A DNA stretch of 18,516 nucleotides from contig JAOPVD010000252.1 of NCBI GenBank assembly GCA_025966295.1, positions 1 to 18,516 on the forward strand, read 5' to 3'. The position numbers and the translations under genes are program-made. Numbering within the stretch: position 1 is the first letter of the stretch; each line of letters begins with the position of its first letter. Below, one piece after another: positions 5,918 to 13,081 of this stretch. The notes under the pieces are model-generated. The model was not told where the DNA came from. It worked only from the letters and a program-made list of their open reading frames with translations, and did no database searches. Source of the DNA: Frankiales bacterium. GTDB taxonomy: Bacteria; Actinomycetota; Actinomycetes; Mycobacteriales; SCTD01.

Positions 5918-7303
5918 CTACTGCGGGAGGATCCGCTGGACGAAGTCCTCGAGCTGCACCGCGTTGCGCACCTCGACCATCTCGATGAGGTCGGCGTAGG
6001 CGGCGGTGGCGCTGTCGCCGCTCCCCCAGTAGGCCTGCGGCTCCGGGTTGAGCCAGTAGGCGTGCCGGGAGCGCTGCACCAGCCGCTTGAGGGTCTGGGC
6101 GCCGGTGGCGCGGTCGTTGTTGCGGGCGTCGCCGAGGATAAGCAGCGAGGTCCGCGGCCCGACCGCGTCCGGGTAGTCCTCGGCGAACGTCTCGATCGAG
6201 TGGCCGTAGTCGCTGTGGCCGTCGAACCAGACCAGCTTCGCCTCGGCGTTCATCCGGGCCAGCGCGTCCGCGACGTCGCCGCCGGGGGTGAAGAACTCGG
6301 TCACCTCGTCGCAGGTGTCGATGAAGGCGAACGCCCGGACCTTGGTGAACTGCTCGCGCAGGGCGTAGGACAGCATCAGCGTGAAGTGCGCGAAACCCGC
6401 CACCGACCCGGAGACGTCGCACAGCACGACCAGCTCGGGCTTGTGGGGCTTGTGCGGCTTGTGGTGCGTCACCAGCGGCACGCCACCGGTCGCCAGCGAC
6501 GCCCGGACGGTACGGCGGAAGTCGAGCTTGCCGGTCTTGCCGAGCCGGCGGCGGGCGGTGAGGCGGGTCGCCAACCGGCGGGCCAGCGGGAACACCTGCC
6601 GGCGCAGCTCGGCCATGTCGTTGCGGGAGGCCCGCAGGAAGTCGACCTGCTCGGCCAGCGGCTGGACCGCGGTCTTGGAGATCTGCTCGGCGCCGCGGTC
6701 CTCGGCCAGCCGGCGCCGCACCTCGGCCTCGACCATCTCCTGGAAGGCCTTGATGCGCTCCTGGATGGTCTGGCGGGCCACCTTCTCGGCCAGCCCGCCG
6801 CGGTCCTGGCCCTGCAGCATGGCCTCCAGCAGCGAGGCCATCAGGGTCTCGGGCGACAGCTGGCGCAGCACCCGGTAGGAGAACCAGGACTGCCGGCCCG
6901 GCGCGGTGTCGGCCCGCCCCAGGCCCTGCACGACCTGGCGCGCGAAGCGCCGCATCAGATCCTCGTCGCCGTCGAGCAGCAGCGCGCGCAGCAGGTCGCG
7001 GTAGGCCTCCGGGTCGGCCGGGCCGCCCTCCGACGGCTCGCCGTCGGCGTCGCCCTCGACCTGCGTCGGGTCCCCGGTCACGGCGGGGAACCACAGGTCG
7101 AACAGGGTGTCGAAGGTGGTGCGGTGCGCCGGCCGCTTCAGCACGCAGGCCGCGAACGCCGCCCGCAGCGCCTCGCGGTCGAGCAGGTCGATGGCGCCCA
7201 TCGCCCGCGTCGAGTCGAGCACCTCCGCCAGCGACACGGTCAGGCCGGCCTGGCGCAGGGCGTCGAGGAAGGCGATCTCCCTGTCGAGCAGCCCGGACGC
7301 CAT
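5918..7303 (-). CDS. CoxE-like VWA domain protein
   Basis: A 461-aa protein of the VWA-containing CoxE family (PF05762 type), the usual partner of MoxR AAA+ ATPases. The N-terminal helical part (about 1-260) begins MASGLLDREIAFLDALRQAG. The VWA domain starts near residue 290 with LVVLCDVSGSVAGF, where DVSGS (296-300) is the metal-ion-dependent adhesion site, and LILGDARNN further on is the typical later VWA strand. Just before the VWA domain is an odd HKPHKPHKP repeat (about 281-289). Soluble, no signal peptide. In mycobacteria the related pair Rv2426c/Rv2425c sits at the same place between proA and nadD; its client is unknown. In other bacteria CoxD/CoxE mature the CO dehydrogenase metal centre, but no cox genes are seen here. 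The ATG start is 4 nt after the moxR-like stop. Confidence 0.93.
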   Translation of the reverse strand: MASGLLDREIAFLDALRQAGLTVSLAEVLDSTRAMGAIDLLDREALRAAFAACVLKRPAHRTTFDTLFDLWFPAVTGDPTQVEGDADGEPSEGGPADPEAYRDLLRALLLDGDEDLMRRFARQVVQGLGRADTAPGRQSWFSYRVLRQLSPETLMASLLEAMLQGQDRGGLAEKVARQTIQERIKAFQEMVEAEVRRRLAEDRGAEQISKTAVQPLAEQVDFLRASRNDMAELRRQVFPLARRLATRLTARRRLGKTGKLDFRRTVRASLATGGVPLVTHHKPHKPHKPELVVLCDVSGSVAGFAHFTLMLSYALREQFTKVRAFAFIDTCDEVTEFFTPGGDVADALARMNAEAKLVWFDGHSDYGHSIETFAEDYPDAVGPRTSLLILGDARNNDRATGAQTLKRLVQRSRHAYWLNPEPQAYWGSGDSATAAYADLIEMVEVRNAVQLEDFVQRILPQ

Positions 7304-7307
7304 CGCG

Positions 7308-8174
7308 CTAGTTCAGCTTCAGCTCGTTGGCGGCGCGGGCGTGGTCGCTCGCGTGCTTGAGGACCACCCCGAGGGTGCCCTTCACGGCCTCCTCGTCGAG
7401 GGTGTCGATGCCCAGCGCGACCAGGGTCCGGGCCCAGTCGATGGTCTCCGCGATCGATGGGCTCTTCTTGAGCTCCAGCGCCCGCAGCGCGCGGACCGTG
7501 CGCACGAGCGAGTCGGCGAGCTGCTCGGCCACCTCGGGCACCCGGGACAGCACGATCGCCTTCTCGCGGTCGGCGGCCGGGTAGTCCAGGTGCAGGTACA
7601 AGCACCGGCGCTTGAGCGCCTCGGACAGCTCCCGGGTGGCGTTCGAGGTCAGGAACACCAGCGGCCGCCGGGTGGCCTCGATGGTGCCCAGCTCCGGGAT
7701 GGTCACCTGGAAGTCGGACAGCACCTCGAGCAGCAAGCCCTCGACCTCGACGTCGGCCTTGTCGGTCTCATCGATGAGCAGCACGGTCGGGTTGGGGTTG
7801 CGGATCGCGGTCAGCAGCGGACGGCTCATGAGGAACTCCTCGGCGAACACGTCGTCGTGGATCTCGTCCCAGCTGTCGTCGTCCTTGCTGGCCTGGATGC
7901 GCAGCAGCTGCTTCTTGTAGTTCCACTCGTACAGCGCCCGGGACTCGTCGAGGCCCTCGTAGCACTGCAGCCGGATCAGCTCGCTGTTGGTCGCGGCCGC
8001 GACGGACTTGGCGAGCTCGGTCTTGCCGACGCCGGCGGGGCCCTCGATGAGGAGCGGCTTGCCGAGCCGGTCGGCCAGGAACACGGTGGTGGCGATCGCG
8101 TGGTCGGTGAGGTAGCCCGCGGCACCGAGGCGCTGCTGGACGTCGTCGACGGACGCGAACTGGGGCTGCAGCAC
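7308..8174 (-). CDS. MoxR-family AAA+ ATPase
   Basis: A 288-aa AAA+ ATPase of the MoxR/CoxD group, thought to act as an ATP-driven chaperone with VWA partners. Visible motifs are Walker A GPAGVGKT (45-52), Walker B LLIDETDK (132-139), sensor 1 TSN (176-178), and an arginine pair at 189-190 (LKRRCLYLHLDYP) in the usual arginine-finger place. The insert IQASKDDDSWDEIHDDVFAE (about 93-112) is typical of this CoxD-like subgroup. GTG at 8174 is chosen because GAGGAG lies 5 nt upstream. Frames reaching farther upstream run through the divergent intergenic region without homology. It heads the moxR-coxE-GNAT run and is divergent from the VOC gene. Confidence 0.95.
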   Translation of the reverse strand: MLQPQFASVDDVQQRLGAAGYLTDHAIATTVFLADRLGKPLLIEGPAGVGKTELAKSVAAATNSELIRLQCYEGLDESRALYEWNYKKQLLRIQASKDDDSWDEIHDDVFAEEFLMSRPLLTAIRNPNPTVLLIDETDKADVEVEGLLLEVLSDFQVTIPELGTIEATRRPLVFLTSNATRELSEALKRRCLYLHLDYPAADREKAIVLSRVPEVAEQLADSLVRTVRALRALELKKSPSIAETIDWARTLVALGIDTLDEEAVKGTLGVVLKHASDHARAANELKLN

Positions 8175-8330
8175 GGGCTCTCCTCGTAGTGACCGACGGG
8201 GACATCCTGTCCCATGCCGCCCGAAGGTGGGGTCCCGGCCCCCGCAGTCTGTTTCCTGTCGGCGATGAGTTCTAGCGTCGGAAGGCGTCAACCCTGCGAC
8301 AGCAGCGCTCGACCACCGGAGGCAACGGCC
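8175..8330. promoter_or_regulatory. Divergent promoter region between the moxR-like gene and the VOC gene
   Basis: This 156-bp gap must hold promoters for both directions. For the VOC gene TGTTTC (8250-8255) and TAGCGT (8273-8278) with 17 nt between them form a weak -35/-10 pair, and the ribosome site GGAGG (8318-8322) lies 8 nt before ATG. For the moxR-like gene GAGGAG precedes the GTG, but no convincing -35/-10 pair is seen. Confidence 0.4.
8199..8213. promoter_or_regulatory. Perfect inverted repeat GGGACA-TCC-TGTCCC, possible operator
   Basis: Two exact 6-bp arms with a 3-bp centre lie 24 bp before the moxR-like start codon, upstream of its ribosome site. The place suits an operator or a 5'-leader hairpin. 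No regulator gene is nearby, so the assignment is tentative. Confidence 0.35.
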
Positions 8331-9086
8331 ATGACCGACAAGACCAGCTATCAGCCGGGCGAGCCCACCTGGATCGACCTCGGCACCCCTGATATGGACC
8401 GCACGCTCGACTTCTACGGCAACCTGTTCGGCTGGTCGGCCGAGCGCGGGTTGGAGGAGTTCGGCGGCTACCGCAACTTCACCAAGGACGGCAAGAAGGT
8501 CGCCGGCGTGATGCCCCTGATGTCCCCGGAGCAGCCGCCGGTCTGGACCTGCTACATCAGCACCGCGGACGCGGCCAAGACGACCGAGCTGGTGCAGGAC
8601 AACGGCGGCACGGTCTACTCCCCGCCGATGGCGGTGGCCACGCTCGGCACGATGGCGGTCTTCGCCGACCCGACCGGAGCGGCCTTCGGGGTCTGGCAGC
8701 CGGGTGACCACATCGGGGCCGAGGAGGTCCACAGCGAGGGGACCTTCGCCTGGAGCGAGCTGTCGAGCCGGGACCGGGCCACCGCCCAGCTGTTCTACAG
8801 CGAGGTCTTCGGGTGGGAGCCGCGGGAGACCGGCGGCTACACCGAGTTCCAGCTCGGCGGCACGTCGGTCGCCGGCTGCATGGACATGCCGGAGATGGTG
8901 CCGGCCGAGGTTCCGTCGTTCTGGATGCCGTACTTCGGCGCCTCGGACCCGGCGGCGAAGGCCCAGCAGGCGGCCGGCCTCGGTGGCACCGTCCTCGTCC
9001 CGGACATGGAATTCCCGGGCGGGCGCTTCGCGGTCGTGCAGGACCCGTTCGGCGCCGCCTTCGGCCTGCTCGACCTGAAGCGCTGA
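8331..9086 (+). CDS. Two-domain VOC (glyoxalase/bleomycin-resistance-like) protein
   Basis: A 251-aa protein made of two VOC domains in tandem. Domain 1 (about 8-125) begins GEPTWIDLGTPDMDRTLDFY and ends DPTGAAFGVWQ. Domain 2 (about 135-250) begins TFAWSELSSRDRATAQLFYS and ends DPFGAAFGLLDL. The repeated pattern (FY...FGW, then GG..., then D-P-x-G-A-A-F-G) shows an internal duplication. VOC proteins bind a metal and act as isomerases, dioxygenases or drug-binding proteins. No specific substrate can be assigned. ATG at 8331 has GGAGG 8 nt upstream; an open frame extending farther upstream lacks homology and such a site. It is the first gene of a plus-strand run of four. Confidence 0.92.
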   Translation: MTDKTSYQPGEPTWIDLGTPDMDRTLDFYGNLFGWSAERGLEEFGGYRNFTKDGKKVAGVMPLMSPEQPPVWTCYISTADAAKTTELVQDNGGTVYSPPMAVATLGTMAVFADPTGAAFGVWQPGDHIGAEEVHSEGTFAWSELSSRDRATAQLFYSEVFGWEPRETGGYTEFQLGGTSVAGCMDMPEMVPAEVPSFWMPYFGASDPAAKAQQAAGLGGTVLVPDMEFPGGRFAVVQDPFGAAFGLLDLKR

Positions 9087-9511
9087 GCCCGGCCCGCGTC
9101 CGCGTCCTGGTCGTTGACGACCACGGGCGGCTGCTGCTGCTCCAGCTCCGCGACCCGGTGAGCGGCGCGGAGCACTGGGAGCCGCCCGGCGGCGGCATCG
9201 AGCCCGGCGAGACGCCGCACCAGGCGGCCCGCCGGGAGCTGTATGAGGAGACCGGCCTGCGGCTGCCGCTGCACGAGCGCCCGGTGCTGCTGCACCGCTC
9301 GTACCGCTGGAAGGGCGAGGACCGCGAGCACCACGAGGCGTTCTTCCTGGCGGCCGGCTCGGGGGAGGTCGCGCCGGCCGTGCTCACCGAGGGCGAGCAG
9401 GCCTCGCACCTCGGTTGGGCCTGGCTGGCCCGGGACGCCCAGCCGGACGCACCGGTGGAGCCGCCCGGGCTGTGGGGCTTGCTCGACCGGCTCACCGGCA
9501 ACACCCCCTAG
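9083..9511 (+). CDS. Nudix hydrolase
   Basis: A protein of about 142 aa with a complete Nudix box (residues 37-59): GGIEPGETPHQAARRELYEE then TGL, matching G-x5-E-x7-R-E-U-x-E-E-x-G-U. Nudix enzymes cleave nucleoside diphosphates linked to another group; the substrate is not evident. The frame begins well only if translation starts at CTG (9083), giving LSPARVRVLVVDDHGRLLLL. This CTG overlaps the VOC TGA as CTGA. The next in-frame GTG lies in RDPVSG and would remove the first strands. The only canonical start upstream is GTG at 8813, deep inside the VOC gene and followed by arginine-rich non-homologous sequence. The stop is TAG at 9509-9511. Confidence 0.88.
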   Translation: MSPARVRVLVVDDHGRLLLLQLRDPVSGAEHWEPPGGGIEPGETPHQAARRELYEETGLRLPLHERPVLLHRSYRWKGEDREHHEAFFLAAGSGEVAPAVLTEGEQASHLGWAWLARDAQPDAPVEPPGLWGLLDRLTGNTP

Positions 9512-9514
9512 GGT
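9509..9514 (+). promoter_or_regulatory. Candidate leaderless -10 box (TAGGGT) for the dehydrogenase gene
   Basis: TAGGGT fits TANNNT and is followed by 7 nt and the ATG at 9522, the spacing expected for a leaderless actinobacterial transcript. The TAG of the box is the Nudix stop codon. No good -35 is visible, and no clear Shine-Dalgarno sequence precedes the ATG. Confidence 0.3.
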
Positions 9515-9521
9515 CGGTGGC

Positions 9522-10388
9522 ATGCGAGTCGCCTTCCTGGGCCTGGGCCGGATGGGCGTGCCGATGGCCGCCCATGTGGCCCGCGCCGGTCACGACCTGA
9601 CCGTCTGGAACCGCAGCCCCGGCAAGGCCGGGCCGCTGGTCGAGCTCGGCGCCACCGAGGCGCGCTCGGTGGCCTCCGCGGTTGCCGGCGCCGACGTCGT
9701 GGTGCTCATGCTGTTCGGGCCCGACGCGGTTCGCGCGGTGCTGCCGGACGTGGTCGCCGGCGCGCCAGGGGCGCTCGTGCTGGACGCCTCCACGATCGGC
9801 CCGGACGCGGCGCACGAGTTCGCCAGGGCCTGCCACGCCGGCGGCCTGCGGTACGTCGACGCCCCGGTCGCCGGCACGGTGGCGCCGGCGACGGCCGGCA
9901 CCCTCGGGGTCTTCCTCGGCGGCGCCCCCGCGGACGTCGAGCAGGCCCGCGCGCTGGCCGTCCTCTGGGGCGACCCGGACCGGGTGGTGCACGTCGGCGG
10001 GGTCGGCAGCGCCAGCGCCCTGAAGCTCTGCGTCAACCAGGGCCTGGGGGTCCTGGCGGCCGGGGTCGGCGAGTCGCTCCGGCTGGGCCGCGACCTCGGC
10101 CTGGACCGGGACCTGGTGCTGCAGGTGCTCTCGCAGAGCGCCTACGGCTGGTTCCTCACCCAGAAGCGCCCCATGGTCGAGTCCGGCGACTACAGCGCGA
10201 CGACGTTCTCGCTGGACCTGATGGCCAAGGACCTCGACCTGGCGGTGACCTCGGCCGACAGCGACCTCGAGGTCACCCGCGCCGCCCTCGACCACGCCAA
10301 GCGGGCGCTGGCCGCCGGCCACTCCGGCGAGGACTACGCCGCCCTCACCGGGCACGTCGCGGACGAGGGCGAAGCCGGCTCCTGCTAG
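9522..10388 (+). CDS. NAD(P)-dependent beta-hydroxyacid dehydrogenase (3-hydroxyisobutyrate dehydrogenase family)
   Basis: A 288-aa oxidoreductase. The N-terminal Rossmann fold has GLGRMGVPMA (7-16), the G-x-G-x-M-G-x-x-M-A cofactor signature. The substrate-binding segment is DAPVAGTVAPATAGTLGVFL (113-132). The catalytic lysine is K168 in ALKLCVNQ, with the conserved asparagine N172. The C-terminal helical domain follows (about 165-288) with the family feature KDLDLAVTSA. W29, N30 and R31 after the second strand (VWNR) suggest NADP preference, as in related imine- and glyoxylate-reductase members, but this is not certain. The true substrate is unknown. It starts 10 bp after the Nudix stop. 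Confidence 0.92.
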   Translation: MRVAFLGLGRMGVPMAAHVARAGHDLTVWNRSPGKAGPLVELGATEARSVASAVAGADVVVLMLFGPDAVRAVLPDVVAGAPGALVLDASTIGPDAAHEFARACHAGGLRYVDAPVAGTVAPATAGTLGVFLGGAPADVEQARALAVLWGDPDRVVHVGGVGSASALKLCVNQGLGVLAAGVGESLRLGRDLGLDRDLVLQVLSQSAYGWFLTQKRPMVESGDYSATTFSLDLMAKDLDLAVTSADSDLEVTRAALDHAKRALAAGHSGEDYAALTGHVADEGEAGSC

Positions 10389-10391
10389 CCC

Positions 10392-10407
10392 GGTGAGCAA
10401 CGTCACG
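10392..10407. promoter_or_regulatory. CRP/GlxR-like palindrome upstream of the MFS gene, nested in a longer inverted repeat
   Basis: GGTGA-GCAACG-TCACG carries the exact GTGA-N6-TCAC core of CRP-family sites (consensus TGTGA-N6-TCACA); the outermost bases do not match. It overlaps a second inverted repeat, GTGAGC-N8-GCTCAC (10393-10412). It lies 4-19 bp after the dehydrogenase stop and 38 bp before the MFS ATG. The site is motif-based and no regulator is present here. Confidence 0.35.
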
Positions 10408-10445
10408 CTCACGAGATCGGCGCCACCTGCCGATGACATAACTGT

Positions 10446-11753
10446 ATGTCTTTCACCCAGCTTCGTCGGGGCGCGTCCGCCCTGCTGCCCGCCTCCTCCG
10501 TCCGCGCCCTGCGCTACCCGGCCTTCCGCCGCTGGGCCGGCGCCGACGCCGTCAGCCAGCTCGGCACCTGGGCCCAGGCGCTCGCGCTGTCCTGGGTGGT
10601 CCTCGAGCTGACCGGCTCCACCGCCGCCCTCGGCCTGGCGCTGGCGCTGCAGTCGGCCCCGCAGCTGCTGCTCGGCGCCTGGGGCGGTGCGCTCGCCGAC
10701 CGGCTGCCGCTGCGCCCGCTCGTGACCGCCACCCAGCTGGCCCAGGCGGGCTGCGCCGGCGCGCTCGCGGTGCTGGCCTGGACCGGGACCGGGACGGTCC
10801 CGCTGCTGCTCCTGCTGGCCCTGCTGCAGGGCCTGGTGCAGGTCGTCGACGGCCCGGCGCACGGGCTGTTCGCGCAGCAGCTGGTGCCCGAGCAGGACCT
10901 GCCGAACGCCGCCGCGCTCGGCTCCGTGACCAGCAGCGGCGGCCGGGTCATCGGCATGGCGCTGGGCGGGGCGGTGCTCGGCACCGTCGGCGCGAGCTGG
11001 CTGTTCGCCGCCAACGCCGTCACCTTCGCCGGCGTCGCCCGCCTGGTGCACCGGCTGCCCGCCGACCAGATCCGGGCGCTGCCCCGCGCCGAGGGCGACA
11101 GCGGGTCGGTCCGCGCCGGCCTGCGCTACGCCCTCGGGCACCGGGCGCTGCTGGTGCTGCTCGCGCTGGTCCTGGTGACCTCCTCGCTGGGCCGCAGCTT
11201 CTCGGTCACCACCGCGGCCCTGGTGCAGGGGCCGCTGGGCGGGGACGCGGCCGCGTACGCCCTGTGCTCCGCCGCCTTCGCCCTCGGTGCGCTGCTCGGC
11301 GGGCTGCTGGCCGCCCGGCTCCGCACCCTGTCGCTGCGGGTCGTGCTGGCCAGCGCCGGGCTCGCCGCGGTCGGCCAGGTGCTCGCCGCGGCCAGCCCCA
11401 CCGCGACCGTCCTCAACGCCCTGATGATCCCGGTGGCCGGCGCCTGTGTGGTGCTCGACACCGCCGTCGGCTGTCACCTGGTGCTGGACACCCCGCCCGC
11501 GCTGCGCGGCCGGGTGCTGGCGCTGCGCGGACTGGTCGCCGCCGCCGCCGGGACCGCCGGTGCACCGCTCCTCGGCGCCATGTGCGAGGTGCTCGGGGCC
11601 CGGCTGACGATCGCCGGGTCGGGCCTGGTCGTGCTCGCCGGCGTCCTCGCGGCCGCCGTGGCGCTGCGGCTGATCGCCGTCCGGGCCGGGTCGTGGACCG
11701 GTTGGCTCCGCGGCCGGGCGGCCGGGCTGCTGCCGGCCCCCGCCCTGTCCTGA
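10446..11753 (+). CDS. MFS transporter (EntS/MFS_3-like)
   Basis: A 435-aa membrane protein with about 10-12 hydrophobic helices in two halves joined by a polar loop (about residues 205-225, RLPADQIRALPRAEG). The MFS signature loop between helices 2 and 3 is GGALADRLPLRPL. The sequence ALRYPAFRRWAGADAVSQLG at the N-terminus and QQLVPEQDLPNAAALGS resemble the EntS-like exporter group. The substrate is not known. ATG at 10446 is the only reasonable start, because an in-frame TGA lies at 10434-10436. The 9 bases between them hold no Shine-Dalgarno site, so translation is leaderless or otherwise independent of such a site. It ends 12 bp from the proA stop and is convergent with it. Confidence 0.93.
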   Translation: MSFTQLRRGASALLPASSVRALRYPAFRRWAGADAVSQLGTWAQALALSWVVLELTGSTAALGLALALQSAPQLLLGAWGGALADRLPLRPLVTATQLAQAGCAGALAVLAWTGTGTVPLLLLLALLQGLVQVVDGPAHGLFAQQLVPEQDLPNAAALGSVTSSGGRVIGMALGGAVLGTVGASWLFAANAVTFAGVARLVHRLPADQIRALPRAEGDSGSVRAGLRYALGHRALLVLLALVLVTSSLGRSFSVTTAALVQGPLGGDAAAYALCSAAFALGALLGGLLAARLRTLSLRVVLASAGLAAVGQVLAAASPTATVLNALMIPVAGACVVLDTAVGCHLVLDTPPALRGRVLALRGLVAAAAGTAGAPLLGAMCEVLGARLTIAGSGLVVLAGVLAAAVALRLIAVRAGSWTGWLRGRAAGLLPAPALS

Positions 11754-11756
11754 GCC

Positions 11757-11777
11757 GTCGGGGCGTCAGCCCCGGAC
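11757..11777. terminator. Bidirectional terminator-like hairpin between the MFS gene and proA
   Basis: CGGGGC (11759-11764) pairs with GCCCCG (11769-11774) around a GTCA loop, with a bulge and two more pairs outside. The loop contains the proA stop codon (TCA on plus, TGA on minus). No T-tract follows in either direction, but GC-rich hairpins without T-tracts are common between convergent actinobacterial genes. Confidence 0.45.
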
Positions 11778-13007
11778 GTGCCCGTCGCCCGTGACGACGT
11801 ACGTCGTGCTTGTCAGCTCGGGCAGTCCCATCGGGCCGCGGGCGTGCAGCTTCTGGGTCGAGATGCCGATCTCGGCGCCGAAGCCGAACTCGCCGCCGTC
11901 GGTGAACCGGGTGGAGGCGTTCACCATCACCGCCGCGCTGTCGAGCGAGCGCACGAAGCGGCGCGCCTCGTCGACGTCGCGGGTCACGATCGCCTCGGTG
12001 TGGCCGCTGCCCCAGCGCCGGATGTGCGCGACCGCCTCGTCGAGGGAGTCGACCACCCCGACGGCCAGGTCCAGCGAGAGGTACTCGGCCGCCCAGTCCT
12101 CGTCGGTCGCGGGCACCGAGGACGCGTCGTACCCGCCGGCCCGGGCGTCGGTGTGCAGCGTGACGCCCTTGTCCTTGAGGGCCTTCACGGCCAGCGGCAG
12201 GAACGTGTCGGCCACACCGGCGTGCACGAGCAGCGTCTCGGCCGCGTTGCAGACCGACGGGCGGGTGGTCTTGCCGTCGATGATGATGGCCACCGCCTTC
12301 TCCAGGTCCGCGGAGGCGTCGACGTAGACCGTGCAGTTGCCGACCCCGGTCTCGATGACCGGCACCTGCGAGCCCAGCACCACCGACTGGATGAGGCCCG
12401 CGCCACCGCGCGGGATGAGCACGTCGACCAGGCCGCGGGCCTTCATCAGCTCGTCCACCGAGCTGCGGTCGGTGCCCGGGACGAGCTGGACGGTGTGCTC
12501 GGGCAGCCCGACGGCGGCCCGCGCCAGCACGTCCACGATGACGGTGTTGGACTGGTAGGCCGAGGCCGAGCCGCGCAGCAGCACCGCGTTGCCGCTCTTG
12601 ACGCACAGGCCGGCGGCGTCGGCGGTGACGTTGGGCCGGGCCTCGTAGACGATGCCGACCACGCCGAGCGGCACCCGGACCTGGCGGAGCTCCAGGCCGT
12701 TCGGCAGCGTCGAGCCGCGGACCACCTCACCGACCGGGTCGGGCAGGGTGGCCACGTGCCGCAGCCCGTCGGCCATCGCCGCGATCCGGCTCTCGGTGAG
12801 CGCCAGCCGGTCCAGCAGCGCCTCGCTGGTGCCGGCCTCCCGGCCCGCCGCGACGTCCCGCCCGTTGGCCTCCAGGATGCGGTCCTGCTCGGTGACCAGC
12901 GCGTCGGCCATCGACAGCAGCGCCGCGTCCTTCACCTTGCGCGGCAGCGGGGCCAGCGCAGCGGCAGCGGTCTTGGCACGTCGGGCAGCGTCGAGGACCT
13001 CGCTCAT
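11766..13007 (-). CDS. proA: Glutamate-5-semialdehyde dehydrogenase (gamma-glutamyl phosphate reductase)
   Basis: ProA reduces gamma-glutamyl phosphate with NADPH to glutamate-5-semialdehyde, the second step of proline synthesis, in the cytoplasm and together with ProB. The protein is 413 aa, the usual length. Family segments are the N-terminal helix with KVKDAALLSMADAL, VPLGVVGIVYEARPNVTADA (112-131), GNAVLLRGSASAYQSN, PVIETGVGNCTVYVD, the catalytic cysteine C253 in TTRPSVCNAAETLLVH, and the end GLPELTSTTYVVTGDG. ATG at 13007 gives the normal N-terminus (MSEVLDAARRAK). The upstream bases have no strong ribosome site but carry TAGGCT 7 nt before ATG. proB lies upstream on the same strand, separated by a 183-bp repeat-bearing gap. 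Confidence 0.97.
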   Translation of the reverse strand: MSEVLDAARRAKTAAAALAPLPRKVKDAALLSMADALVTEQDRILEANGRDVAAGREAGTSEALLDRLALTESRIAAMADGLRHVATLPDPVGEVVRGSTLPNGLELRQVRVPLGVVGIVYEARPNVTADAAGLCVKSGNAVLLRGSASAYQSNTVIVDVLARAAVGLPEHTVQLVPGTDRSSVDELMKARGLVDVLIPRGGAGLIQSVVLGSQVPVIETGVGNCTVYVDASADLEKAVAIIIDGKTTRPSVCNAAETLLVHAGVADTFLPLAVKALKDKGVTLHTDARAGGYDASSVPATDEDWAAEYLSLDLAVGVVDSLDEAVAHIRRWGSGHTEAIVTRDVDEARRFVRSLDSAAVMVNASTRFTDGGEFGFGAEIGISTQKLHARGPMGLPELTSTTYVVTGDGHVRG

Positions 13008-13014
13008 GCCCCGA

Positions 13015-13020
13015 AGCCTA
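13015..13020 (-). promoter_or_regulatory. Candidate leaderless -10 box (TAGGCT) for proA
   Basis: On the minus strand TAGGCT is followed by TCGGGGC and ATG, so transcription 7 nt after the box would begin at the start codon. This is the TANNNT-N7 pattern of leaderless actinobacterial genes. A possible -35, ATGACG, 15 nt upstream, comes from the outer arm of repeat unit 1. Confidence 0.4.
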
Positions 13021-13033
13021 CGGCGCACCCCCG

Positions 13034-13081
13034 TGCGTCATCACTCGCGCGCGAGGCCCGGGGAGCAGAACCGATGACGCA
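13034..13081. repeat. Structured 48-bp repeat, unit 1 (proA-proximal)
   Basis: The unit begins with TGCGTCATCAC and ends with CGATGACGCA, so its 9-bp ends (13034-13042 and 13073-13081) are exact inverted repeats. Inside are a perfect palindrome CTCGCGCGCGAG (13044-13055) and then GGGAGCAGA (13061-13069). Unit 2 has the same length, the same ends, a different small hairpin at the same place, and the same GGGRGCAGA segment at the same offset. The interior identity is about half (14 of 27 positions by eye). I do not know the family. Confidence 0.8.

Noticed and set aside
5913..7094. N-terminal extension of the GNAT protein
   Set aside because: It is an out-of-frame shadow of the CoxE-like gene, rich in Arg/Ala/Gly, and has no domain.
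8813..9082. GTG 8813 as the Nudix start
   Set aside because: It would add 90 Arg/Gly-rich residues encoded inside the VOC gene. The Nudix fold begins just after 9083.
9492..11477. 661-codon minus-strand open frame
   Set aside because: It is antisense to the dehydrogenase and MFS genes. Its Gln/Gly/Arg-rich product is the usual shadow of a GC-rich gene.
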